Shown here one piece after another: positions 37,557-50,277 of a stretch of 64,000 bases of DNA. The notes under the pieces are model-generated. The model saw only the letters and a list, made by a program, of their open reading frames with translations, was not told where the DNA came from and did no database searches. The position numbers and the translations under genes were made by a program. Source of the DNA: Apostichopus japonicus (Eukaryota; Echinodermata; Holothuroidea; Aspidochirotida; Stichopodidae); contig NC_092575.1 of assembly GCF_037975245.1 (NCBI RefSeq), positions 13,809,001 to 13,873,000 of the forward strand. Reading direction: 5' to 3'. Position 1 is the stretch's first letter. Each line of letters opens with the position of its first letter.

Positions 37557-38937
37557 TTAAGCAAAAATGCCAAATTTTTCATTTTAAGTGCTAGAAGTCC
37601 CAATTTTGGATCAAAGTAGTTGCTATGGTGTGTAAAAATGGTTTTCAAGCAAACGTCAGAAAATTTCACGCTTGGGTGATTTTTACGCATAAATTAGTAT
37701 TACAGCCTTAAAGTACCACAAAGAGCATGTGCGTGTCCATACATTAGACTAGAACAGCCTTCTGAGCATTTCTAACCAGTTTTCCTCCCCAATAAACTAT
37801 TGGGTCATTAAGCCTTGACCTACCAAAGCTTCCGTAGTATGATTCCTGCCTTGAATCTGCTAAGTAGGTGCCAAATGCACGAAATTCAAAATCCTTCAGA
37901 ATCAGACCAAAAAGCCTGCAGTGTGTGTGACATGAACGACTAAGTTCAGTGAAATTTGACATCTGTGGGCACCTAAATTACATGGTAATCATACTTTAGG
38001 TTATTTTTGCTAAAGCTGGATGTACCTGGTGTTTAACTAAGGACAAAAACTCAGTTTCAATGCATGAAATACCCCTAATGTTGTTAGCTTAGGCCTAGGC
38101 CTCAGGTTCATAATGGCGCTACGTTAGTATCCTAGACCAAGTCTACACCAGCTGTAGCACAATGTTGTATGAGGTCTGTATCCTAAGTGGAGTGGCTGCT
38201 GAGGGCTAATACCTTGCACAGAGAATGTTTTGAGTCTTATTTAGCAAATAATCCACAAAGGTATGCATATTCTGCTTCTGCCAATGTGCATCAAGGGGGT
38301 TTTGAGCCTATTCACTCCTCATTAGTTTTTCTGTTGTTTTGTCAATTTCAGAGAAAGTTGATGTGCTAAGTCCTCAGCATGCACAGCGATATACTTTGAA
38401 TGGGTGTGGTATCAATGGACTCAACTGGTTAGATGAGGTAACAACAAATCCCAAACAACTCTGACAGCAGAAAGAGATATCCTGATGCTTCCATGGGAGA
38501 TCTACTGTAGTAACTATAGGAACCAGTGCTTGCCACCAATGGAGAATAAGGTAATTTGACGTTGTTGTTCTCTGCCGAGCAACAAATTTGAATGTTTTAT
38601 CATGAAATATGCCCCCCTATCCACCTCTCTTCTCTTATAACTGTCTTTAATACATTGTAACAACCTATGCACAAACCTTTAAATGGACTGGATATGCTAT
38701 TGAGGTGAACAGTGTATCTAGATAGCATTCCAGTAAGCTTTTCTTTTGACTGCTGTAATACTGTTACAGTGAGGCTGTTGTTTACAAATCCCGATGATCC
38801 AGTTTTGGCAAAGAACACCTTCAATTCTCGTCTTTTATTCTTAGTAACTTAACAGTTGCACTGGAGTGACATGCAATATCAGTTTAACATGTTCCAAACA
38901 GTTCAGGAATACATTGGGGTGTGTCCTGTGGGTCAGT

Positions 38938-41205
38938 TTGTGAGGAATCTGCTGAGCTAAACAAAAGTAGTTTTCATCACTTTTCAGAGCCAGAGACGAA
39001 AAAGCCCTCACCGCTAACCCTTCTATGGATGATGTTTCTGCAGGTAGGGCAAGCCAGACCAAGTGGATTGTGATCAGGGATACCAATAATACCTGCAAGA
39101 ATCATAGATGCACCCAAATTGGTCAAGCTTATCAAAATTGGTGACTGGAAGTGTTGTTGCAGACATAGACCTGGTTACTGCTTACACAGTATTGCTCATA
39201 TGTGTATTTACACACTGCACCGTGCATACTGAAATCTCTGAAAATACATCTTTATGGACCTAAACTGATAATTGCATATAATTCTGTTGTGGTTTATATT
39301 GTGACGACTATGAAAAGTATCATTTTGGAAAAAAAAAAAAAATTCAACTCTCACTTAAGGTGGCATACTCCTATTAGAGTCTATATCAATCCGCTCGATT
39401 GTTCTCCCTCAGGAAAAGTGCCAAAAAGCAGCAGGAGAACATCTTTTGTGACCTGTTATCAATCATAATCTAGTTTTTTGTGGCTTTCATGTTGAAGAGC
39501 ATGAATGGAAGTACATGTGGTGAAAAAATTGGGTCAATTGAGGCAATTTTAGACCCCTTTAGGCTTCCCAGGAGCAGCGTAGGAAATTTGTTTACCACTG
39601 AGTGAAGAGGTTTTTTTACAAGTGACGAAAACTTCCGGCTCGGATAGCAAAAAATTTTCATGGTCATGGTACGGAAAATTGATGGTGCCATGAAAGGCCA
39701 ACTTGTCAGCTATCCGGTGATGGGTAGCGTTAAGCTAGTGAAAACTTCTATCTAGACTTAGAGACCACATTACTTTTGTGATTTAGTGTGTAAGTCAATG
39801 GGGCTTTTAATGGGCGTATGCTACCTTAAGCAAAAATGCCAAATTTTTCATTTTAAGTGCTAGAAGTCCCAATTTTGGATCAAAGTAGTTGCTATGGTGT
39901 GTAAAAATGGTTTTCAAGCAAACGTCAGAAAATTTCACGCTTGGGTGATTTTTACGCATAAATTAGTATTACAGCCTTAAAGTACCACAAAGAGCATGTG
40001 CGTGTCCATACATTAGACTAGAACAGCCTTCTGAGCATTTCTAACCAGTTTTCCTCCCCAATAAACTATTGGGTCATTAAGCCTTGACCTACCAAAGCTT
40101 CCGTAGTATGATTCCTGCCTTGAATCTGCTAAGTAGGTGCCAAATGCACGAAATTCAAAATCCTTCAGAATCAGACCAAAAAGCCTGCAGTGTGTGTGAC
40201 ATGAACGACTAAGTTCAGTGAAATTTGACATCTGTGGGCACCTAAATTACATGGTAATCATACTTTAGGTTATTTTTGCTAAAGCTGGATGTACCTGGTG
40301 TTTAACTAAGGACAAAAACTCAGTTTCAATGCATGAAATACCCCTAATGTTGTTAGCTTAGGCCTAGGCCTCAGGTTCATAATGGCGCTACGTTAGTATC
40401 CTAGACCAAGTCTACACCAGCTGTAGCACAATGTTGTATGAGGTCTGTATCCTAAGTGGAGTGGCTGCTGAGGGCTAATACCTTGCACAGAGAATGTTTT
40501 GAGTCTTATTTAGCAAATAATCCACAAAGGTATGCATATTCTGCTTCTGCCAATGTGCATCAAGGGGGTTTTGAGCCTATTCACTCCTCATTAGTTTTCT
40601 GTTGTTTTGTCAATTTCAGAGAAAGTTGATGTGCTAAGTCCTCAGCATGCACAGCGATATACTTTGAATGGGTGTGGTATCAATGGACTCAACTGGTTAG
40701 ATGAGGTAACAACAAATCCCAAACAACTCTGACAGCAGAAAGAGATATCCTGATGCTTCCATGGGAGATCTACTGTAGTAACTATAGGAACCAGTGCTTG
40801 CCACCAATGGAGAATAAGGTAATTTGACGTTGTTGTTCTCTGCCGAGCAACAAATTTGAATGTTTTATCATGAAATATGCCCCCCTATCCACCTCTCTTC
40901 TCTTATAACTGTCTTTAATACATTGTAACAACCTATGCACAAACCTTTAAATGGACTGGATATGCTATTGAGGTGAACAGTGTATCTAGATAGCATTCCA
41001 GTAAGCTTTTCTTTTGACTGCTGTAATACTGTTACAGTGAGGCTGTTGTTTACAAATCCCGATGATCCAGTTTTGGCAAAGAACACCTTCAATTCTCGTC
41101 TTTTATTCTTAGTAACTTAACAGTTGCACTGGAGTGACATGCAATATCAGTTTAACATGTTCCAAACAGTTCAGGAATACATTGGGGTGTGTCCTGTGGG
41201 TCAGT
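38938..41205 (-). repeat. Satellite unit B3
   Basis: 2268 bp, with the element at 39359-39825. I saw no difference from the A1 reference. Confidence 0.95.
39359..39825 (-). mobile_element. MITE-like element, copy in B3
   Basis: 467 bp, inverted, ends and TTAA flanks intact. Confidence 0.8.
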
Positions 41206-43473
41206 TTGTGAGGAATCTGCTGAGCTAAACAAAAGTAGTTTTCATCACTTTTCAGAGCCAGAGACGAAAAAGCCCTCACCGCTAACCCTTCTATGGATGA
41301 TGTTTCTGCAGGTAGGGCAAGCCAGACCAAGTGGATTGTGATCAGGGATACCAATAATACCTGCAAGAATCATAGATGCACCCAAATTGGTCAAGCTTAT
41401 CAAAATTGGTGACTGGAAGTGTTGTTGCAGACATAGACCTGGTTACTGCTTACACAGTATTGCTCATATGTGTATTTACACACTGCACCGTGCATACTGA
41501 AATCTCTGAAAATACATCTTTATGGACCTAAACTGATAATTGCATATAATTCTGTTGTGGTTTATATTGTGACGACTATGAAAAGTATCATTTTGGAAAA
41601 AAAAAAAAAATTCAACTCTCACTTAAGGTGGCATACTCCTATTAGAGTCTATATCAATCCGCTCGATTGTTCTCCCTCAGGAAAAGTGCCAAAAAGCAGC
41701 AGGAGAACATCTTTTGTGACCTGTTATCAATCATAATCTAGTTTTTTGTGGCTTTCATGTTGAAGAGCATGAATGGAAGTACATGTGGTGAAAAAATTGG
41801 GTCAATTGAGGCAATTTTAGACCCCTTTAGGCTTCCCAGGAGCAGCGTAGGAAATTTGTTTACCACTGAGTGAAGAGGTTTTTTTACAAGTGACGAAAAC
41901 TTCCGGCTCGGATAGCAAAAAATTTTCATGGTCATGGTACGGAAAATTGATGGTGCCATGAAAGGCCAACTTGTCAGCTATCCGGTGATGGGTAGCGTTA
42001 AGCTAGTGAAAACTTCTATCTAGACTTAGAGACCACATTACTTTTGTGATTTAGTGTGTAAGTCAATGGGGCTTTTAATGGGCGTATGCTACCTTAAGCA
42101 AAAATGCCAAATTTTTCATTTTAAGTGCTAGAAGTCCCAATTTTGGATCAAAGTAGTTGCTATGGTGTGTAAAAATGGTTTTCAAGCAAACGTCAGAAAA
42201 TTTCACGCTTGGGTGATTTTTACGCATAAATTAGTATTACAGCCTTAAAGTACCACAAAGAGCATGTGCGTGTCCATACATTAGACTAGAACAGCCTTCT
42301 GAGCATTTCTAACCAGTTTTCCTCCCCAATAAACTATTGGGTCATTAAGCCTTGACCTACCAAAGCTTCCGTAGTATGATTCCTGCCTTGAATCTGCTAA
42401 GTAGGTGCCAAATGCACGAAATTCAAAATCCTTCAGAATCAGACCAAAAAGCCTGCAGTGTGTGTGACATGAACGACTAAGTTCAGTGAAATTTGACATC
42501 TGTGGGCACCTAAATTACATGGTAATCATACTTTAGGTTATTTTTGCTAAAGCTGGATGTACCTGGTGTTTAACTAAGGACAAAAACTCAGTTTCAATGC
42601 ATGAAATACCCCTAATGTTGTTAGCTTAGGCCTAGGCCTCAGGTTCATAATGGCGCTACGTTAGTATCCTAGACCAAGTCTACACCAGCTGTAGCACAAT
42701 GTTGTATGAGGTCTGTATCCTAAGTGGAGTGGCTGCTGAGGGCTAATACCTTGCACAGAGAATGTTTTGAGTCTTATTTAGCAAATAATCCACAAAGGTA
42801 TGCATATTCTGCTTCTGCCAATGTGCATCAAGGGGGTTTTGAGCCTATTCACTCCTCATTAGTTTTCTGTTGTTTTGTCAATTTCAGAGAAAGTTGATGT
42901 GCTAAGTCCTCAGCATGCACAGCGATATACTTTGAATGGGTGTGGTATCAATGGACTCAACTGGTTAGATGAGGTAACAACAAATCCCAAACAACTCTGA
43001 CAGCAGAAAGAGATATCCTGATGCTTCCATGGGAGATCTACTGTAGTAACTATAGGAACCAGTGCTTGCCACCAATGGAGAATAAGGTAATTTGACGTTG
43101 TTGTTCTCTGCCGAGCAACAAATTTGAATGTTTTATCATGAAATATGCCCCCCTATCCACCTCTCTTCTCTTATAACTGTCTTTAATACATTGTAACAAC
43201 CTATGCACAAACCTTTAAATGGACTGGATATGCTATTGAGGTGAACAGTGTATCTAGATAGCATTCCAGTAAGCTTTTCTTTTGACTGCTGTAATACTGT
43301 TACAGTGAGGCTGTTGTTTACAAATCCCGATGATCCAGTTTTGGCAAAGAACACCTTCAATTCTCGTCTTTTATTCTTAGTAACTTAACAGTTGCACTGG
43401 AGTGACATGCAATATCAGTTTAACATGTTCCAAACAGTTCAGGAATACATTGGGGTGTGTCCTGTGGGTCAGT
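41206..43473 (-). repeat. Satellite unit B4
   Basis: 2268 bp, with the element at 41627-42093. I saw no difference from the A1 reference. Confidence 0.95.
41627..42093 (-). mobile_element. MITE-like element, copy in B4
   Basis: 467 bp, inverted, ends and TTAA flanks intact. Confidence 0.8.
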
Positions 43474-45741
43474 TTGTGAGGAATCTGCTGAGCTAAACAA
43501 AAGTAGTTTTCATCACTTTTCAGAGCCAGAGACGAAAAAGCCCTCACCGCTAACCCTTCTATGGATGATGTTTCTGCAGGTAGGGCAAGCCAGACCAAGT
43601 GGATTGTGATCAGGGATACCAATAATACCTGCAAGAATCATAGATGCACCCAAATTGGTCAAGCTTATCAAAATTGGTGACTGGAAGTGTTGTTGCAGAC
43701 ATAGACCTGGTTACTGCTTACACAGTATTGCTCATATGTGTATTTACACACTGCACCGTGCATACTGAAATCTCTGAAAATACATCTTTATGGACCTAAA
43801 CTGATAATTGCATATAATTCTGTTGTGGTTTATATTGTGACGACTATGAAAAGTATCATTTTGGAAAAAAAAAAAAAATTCAACTCTCACTTAAGGTGGC
43901 ATACTCCTATTAGAGTCTATATCAATCCGCTCGATTGTTCTCCCTCAGGAAAAGTGCCAAAAAGCAGCAGGAGAACATCTTTTGTGACCTGTTATCAATC
44001 ATAATCTAGTTTTTTGTGGCTTTCATGTTGAAGAGCATGAATGGAAGTACATGTGGTGAAAAAATTGGGTCAATTGAGGCAATTTTAGACCCCTTTAGGC
44101 TTCCCAGGAGCAGCGTAGGAAATTTGTTTACCACTGAGTGAAGAGGTTTTTTTACAAGTGACGAAAACTTCCGGCTCGGATAGCAAAAAATTTTCATGGT
44201 CATGGTACGGAAAATTGATGGTGCCATGAAAGGCCAACTTGTCAGCTATCCGGTGATGGGTAGCGTTAAGCTAGTGAAAACTTCTATCTAGACTTAGAGA
44301 CCACATTACTTTTGTGATTTAGTGTGTAAGTCAATGGGGCTTTTAATGGGCGTATGCTACCTTAAGCAAAAATGCCAAATTTTTCATTTTAAGTGCTAGA
44401 AGTCCCAATTTTGGATCAAAGTAGTTGCTATGGTGTGTAAAAATGGTTTTCAAGCAAACGTCAGAAAATTTCACGCTTGGGTGATTTTTACGCATAAATT
44501 AGTATTACAGCCTTAAAGTACCACAAAGAGCATGTGCGTGTCCATACATTAGACTAGAACAGCCTTCTGAGCATTTCTAACCAGTTTTCCTCCCCAATAA
44601 ACTATTGGGTCATTAAGCCTTGACCTACCAAAGCTTCCGTAGTATGATTCCTGCCTTGAATCTGCTAAGTAGGTGCCAAATGCACGAAATTCAAAATCCT
44701 TCAGAATCAGACCAAAAAGCCTGCAGTGTGTGTGACATGAACGACTAAGTTCAGTGAAATTTGACATCTGTGGGCACCTAAATTACATGGTAATCATACT
44801 TTAGGTTATTTTTGCTAAAGCTGGATGTACCTGGTGTTTAACTAAGGACAAAAACTCAGTTTCAATGCATGAAATACCCCTAATGTTGTTAGCTTAGGCC
44901 TAGGCCTCAGGTTCATAATGGCGCTACGTTAGTATCCTAGACCAAGTCTACACCAGCTGTAGCACAATGTTGTATGAGGTCTGTATCCTAAGTGGAGTGG
45001 CTGCTGAGGGCTAATACCTTGCACAGAGAATGTTTTGAGTCTTATTTAGCAAATAATCCACAAAGGTATGCATATTCTGCTTCTGCCAATGTGCATCAAG
45101 GGGGTTTTGAGCCTATTCACTCCTCATTAGTTTTCTGTTGTTTTGTCAATTTCAGAGAAAGTTGATGTGCTAAGTCCTCAGCATGCACAGCGATATACTT
45201 TGAATGGGTGTGGTATCAATGGACTCAACTGGTTAGATGAGGTAACAACAAATCCCAAACAACTCTGACAGCAGAAAGAGATATCCTGATGCTTCCATGG
45301 GAGATCTACTGTAGTAACTATAGGAACCAGTGCTTGCCACCAATGGAGAATAAGGTAATTTGACGTTGTTGTTCTCTGCCGAGCAACAAATTTGAATGTT
45401 TTATCATGAAATATGCCCCCCTATCCACCTCTCTTCTCTTATAACTGTCTTTAATACATTGTAACAACCTATGCACAAACCTTTAAATGGACTGGATATG
45501 CTATTGAGGTGAACAGTGTATCTAGATAGCATTCCAGTAAGCTTTTCTTTTGACTGCTGTAATACTGTTACAGTGAGGCTGTTGTTTACAAATCCCGATG
45601 ATCCAGTTTTGGCAAAGAACACCTTCAATTCTCGTCTTTTATTCTTAGTAACTTAACAGTTGCACTGGAGTGACATGCAATATCAGTTTAACATGTTCCA
45701 AACAGTTCAGGAATACATTGGGGTGTGTCCTGTGGGTCAGT
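43474..45741 (-). repeat. Satellite unit B5
   Basis: 2268 bp, with the element at 43895-44361. I saw no difference from the A1 reference. Confidence 0.95.
43895..44361 (-). mobile_element. MITE-like element, copy in B5
   Basis: 467 bp, inverted, ends and TTAA flanks intact. Confidence 0.8.
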
Positions 45742-48009
45742 TTGTGAGGAATCTGCTGAGCTAAACAAAAGTAGTTTTCATCACTTTTCAGAGCCAGAGA
45801 CGAAAAAGCCCTCACCGCTAACCCTTCTATGGATGATGTTTCTGCAGGTAGGGCAAGCCAGACCAAGTGGATTGTGATCAGGGATACCAATAATACCTGC
45901 AAGAATCATAGATGCACCCAAATTGGTCAAGCTTATCAAAATTGGTGACTGGAAGTGTTGTTGCAGACATAGACCTGGTTACTGCTTACACAGTATTGCT
46001 CATATGTGTATTTACACACTGCACCGTGCATACTGAAATCTCTGAAAATACATCTTTATGGACCTAAACTGATAATTGCATATAATTCTGTTGTGGTTTA
46101 TATTGTGACGACTATGAAAAGTATCATTTTGGAAAAAAAAAAAAAATTCAACTCTCACTTAAGGTGGCATACTCCTATTAGAGTCTATATCAATCCGCTC
46201 GATTGTTCTCCCTCAGGAAAAGTGCCAAAAAGCAGCAGGAGAACATCTTTTGTGACCTGTTATCAATCATAATCTAGTTTTTTGTGGCTTTCATGTTGAA
46301 GAGCATGAATGGAAGTACATGTGGTGAAAAAATTGGGTCAATTGAGGCAATTTTAGACCCCTTTAGGCTTCCCAGGAGCAGCGTAGGAAATTTGTTTACC
46401 ACTGAGTGAAGAGGTTTTTTTACAAGTGACGAAAACTTCCGGCTCGGATAGCAAAAAATTTTCATGGTCATGGTACGGAAAATTGATGGTGCCATGAAAG
46501 GCCAACTTGTCAGCTATCCGGTGATGGGTAGCGTTAAGCTAGTGAAAACTTCTATCTAGACTTAGAGACCACATTACTTTTGTGATTTAGTGTGTAAGTC
46601 AATGGGGCTTTTAATGGGCGTATGCTACCTTAAGCAAAAATGCCAAATTTTTCATTTTAAGTGCTAGAAGTCCCAATTTTGGATCAAAGTAGTTGCTATG
46701 GTGTGTAAAAATGGTTTTCAAGCAAACGTCAGAAAATTTCACGCTTGGGTGATTTTTACGCATAAATTAGTATTACAGCCTTAAAGTACCACAAAGAGCA
46801 TGTGCGTGTCCATACATTAGACTAGAACAGCCTTCTGAGCATTTCTAACCAGTTTTCCTCCCCAATAAACTATTGGGTCATTAAGCCTTGACCTACCAAA
46901 GCTTCCGTAGTATGATTCCTGCCTTGAATCTGCTAAGTAGGTGCCAAATGCACGAAATTCAAAATCCTTCAGAATCAGACCAAAAAGCCTGCAGTGTGTG
47001 TGACATGAACGACTAAGTTCAGTGAAATTTGACATCTGTGGGCACCTAAATTACATGGTAATCATACTTTAGGTTATTTTTGCTAAAGCTGGATGTACCT
47101 GGTGTTTAACTAAGGACAAAAACTCAGTTTCAATGCATGAAATACCCCTAATGTTGTTAGCTTAGGCCTAGGCCTCAGGTTCATAATGGCGCTACGTTAG
47201 TATCCTAGACCAAGTCTACACCAGCTGTAGCACAATGTTGTATGAGGTCTGTATCCTAAGTGGAGTGGCTGCTGAGGGCTAATACCTTGCACAGAGAATG
47301 TTTTGAGTCTTATTTAGCAAATAATCCACAAAGGTATGCATATTCTGCTTCTGCCAATGTGCATCAAGGGGGTTTTGAGCCTATTCACTCCTCATTAGTT
47401 TTCTGTTGTTTTGTCAATTTCAGAGAAAGTTGATGTGCTAAGTCCTCAGCATGCACAGCGATATACTTTGAATGGGTGTGGTATCAATGGACTCAACTGG
47501 TTAGATGAGGTAACAACAAATCCCAAACAACTCTGACAGCAGAAAGAGATATCCTGATGCTTCCATGGGAGATCTACTGTAGTAACTATAGGAACCAGTG
47601 CTTGCCACCAATGGAGAATAAGGTAATTTGACGTTGTTGTTCTCTGCCGAGCAACAAATTTGAATGTTTTATCATGAAATATGCCCCCCTATCCACCTCT
47701 CTTCTCTTATAACTGTCTTTAATACATTGTAACAACCTATGCACAAACCTTTAAATGGACTGGATATGCTATTGAGGTGAACAGTGTATCTAGATAGCAT
47801 TCCAGTAAGCTTTTCTTTTGACTGCTGTAATACTGTTACAGTGAGGCTGTTGTTTACAAATCCCGATGATCCAGTTTTGGCAAAGAACACCTTCAATTCT
47901 CGTCTTTTATTCTTAGTAACTTAACAGTTGCACTGGAGTGACATGCAATATCAGTTTAACATGTTCCAAACAGTTCAGGAATACATTGGGGTGTGTCCTG
48001 TGGGTCAGT
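45742..48009 (-). repeat. Satellite unit B6
   Basis: 2268 bp, with the element at 46163-46629. I saw no difference from the A1 reference. Confidence 0.95.
46163..46629 (-). mobile_element. MITE-like element, copy in B6
   Basis: 467 bp, inverted, ends and TTAA flanks intact. Confidence 0.8.
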
Positions 48010-50277
48010 TTGTGAGGAATCTGCTGAGCTAAACAAAAGTAGTTTTCATCACTTTTCAGAGCCAGAGACGAAAAAGCCCTCACCGCTAACCCTTCTATGG
48101 ATGATGTTTCTGCAGGTAGGGCAAGCCAGACCAAGTGGATTGTGATCAGGGATACCAATAATACCTGCAAGAATCATAGATGCACCCAAATTGGTCAAGC
48201 TTATCAAAATTGGTGACTGGAAGTGTTGTTGCAGACATAGACCTGGTTACTGCTTACACAGTATTGCTCATATGTGTATTTACACACTGCACCGTGCATA
48301 CTGAAATCTCTGAAAATACATCTTTATGGACCTAAACTGATAATTGCATATAATTCTGTTGTGGTTTATATTGTGACGACTATGAAAAGTATCATTTTGG
48401 AAAAAAAAAAAAAATTCAACTCTCACTTAAGGTGGCATACTCCTATTAGAGTCTATATCAATCCGCTCGATTGTTCTCCCTCAGGAAAAGTGCCAAAAAG
48501 CAGCAGGAGAACATCTTTTGTGACCTGTTATCAATCATAATCTAGTTTTTTGTGGCTTTCATGTTGAAGAGCATGAATGGAAGTACATGTGGTGAAAAAA
48601 TTGGGTCAATTGAGGCAATTTTAGACCCCTTTAGGCTTCCCAGGAGCAGCGTAGGAAATTTGTTTACCACTGAGTGAAGAGGTTTTTTTACAAGTGACGA
48701 AAACTTCCGGCTCGGATAGCAAAAAATTTTCATGGTCATGGTACGGAAAATTGATGGTGCCATGAAAGGCCAACTTGTCAGCTATCCGGTGATGGGTAGC
48801 GTTAAGCTAGTGAAAACTTCTATCTAGACTTAGAGACCACATTACTTTTGTGATTTAGTGTGTAAGTCAATGGGGCTTTTAATGGGCGTATGCTACCTTA
48901 AGCAAAAATGCCAAATTTTTCATTTTAAGTGCTAGAAGTCCCAATTTTGGATCAAAGTAGTTGCTATGGTGTGTAAAAATGGTTTTCAAGCAAACGTCAG
49001 AAAATTTCACGCTTGGGTGATTTTTACGCATAAATTAGTATTACAGCCTTAAAGTACCACAAAGAGCATGTGCGTGTCCATACATTAGACTAGAACAGCC
49101 TTCTGAGCATTTCTAACCAGTTTTCCTCCCCAATAAACTATTGGGTCATTAAGCCTTGACCTACCAAAGCTTCCGTAGTATGATTCCTGCCTTGAATCTG
49201 CTAAGTAGGTGCCAAATGCACGAAATTCAAAATCCTTCAGAATCAGACCAAAAAGCCTGCAGTGTGTGTGACATGAACGACTAAGTTCAGTGAAATTTGA
49301 CATCTGTGGGCACCTAAATTACATGGTAATCATACTTTAGGTTATTTTTGCTAAAGCTGGATGTACCTGGTGTTTAACTAAGGACAAAAACTCAGTTTCA
49401 ATGCATGAAATACCCCTAATGTTGTTAGCTTAGGCCTAGGCCTCAGGTTCATAATGGCGCTACGTTAGTATCCTAGACCAAGTCTACACCAGCTGTAGCA
49501 CAATGTTGTATGAGGTCTGTATCCTAAGTGGAGTGGCTGCTGAGGGCTAATACCTTGCACAGAGAATGTTTTGAGTCTTATTTAGCAAATAATCCACAAA
49601 GGTATGCATATTCTGCTTCTGCCAATGTGCATCAAGGGGGTTTTGAGCCTATTCACTCCTCATTAGTTTTCTGTTGTTTTGTCAATTTCAGAGAAAGTTG
49701 ATGTGCTAAGTCCTCAGCATGCACAGCGATATACTTTGAATGGGTGTGGTATCAATGGACTCAACTGGTTAGATGAGGTAACAACAAATCCCAAACAACT
49801 CTGACAGCAGAAAGAGATATCCTGATGCTTCCATGGGAGATCTACTGTAGTAACTATAGGAACCAGTGCTTGCCACCAATGGAGAATAAGGTAATTTGAC
49901 GTTGTTGTTCTCTGCCGAGCAACAAATTTGAATGTTTTATCATGAAATATGCCCCCCTATCCACCTCTCTTCTCTTATAACTGTCTTTAATACATTGTAA
50001 CAACCTATGCACAAACCTTTAAATGGACTGGATATGCTATTGAGGTGAACAGTGTATCTAGATAGCATTCCAGTAAGCTTTTCTTTTGACTGCTGTAATA
50101 CTGTTACAGTGAGGCTGTTGTTTACAAATCCCGATGATCCAGTTTTGGCAAAGAACACCTTCAATTCTCGTCTTTTATTCTTAGTAACTTAACAGTTGCA
50201 CTGGAGTGACATGCAATATCAGTTTAACATGTTCCAAACAGTTCAGGAATACATTGGGGTGTGTCCTGTGGGTCAGT
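48010..50277 (-). repeat. Satellite unit B7
   Basis: 2268 bp, with the element at 48431-48897. I saw no difference from the A1 reference. Confidence 0.95.
48431..48897 (-). mobile_element. MITE-like element, copy in B7
   Basis: 467 bp, inverted, ends and TTAA flanks intact. Confidence 0.8.

Larger units (their letters stand above)
36669..38937 (-). repeat. Satellite unit B2, with one extra T
   Basis: 2269 bp, with the element at 37090-37556. The run at 38326-38330 has five T where others have four. The shift merges two frames into a 60-codon frame seen only in this copy. Confidence 0.95.

Noticed and set aside
38187-38369. 60-codon frame in unit B2
   Set aside because: It is created by one extra T in a homopolymer near the contig end. 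The same region in other units is frame-shifted and stops sooner.
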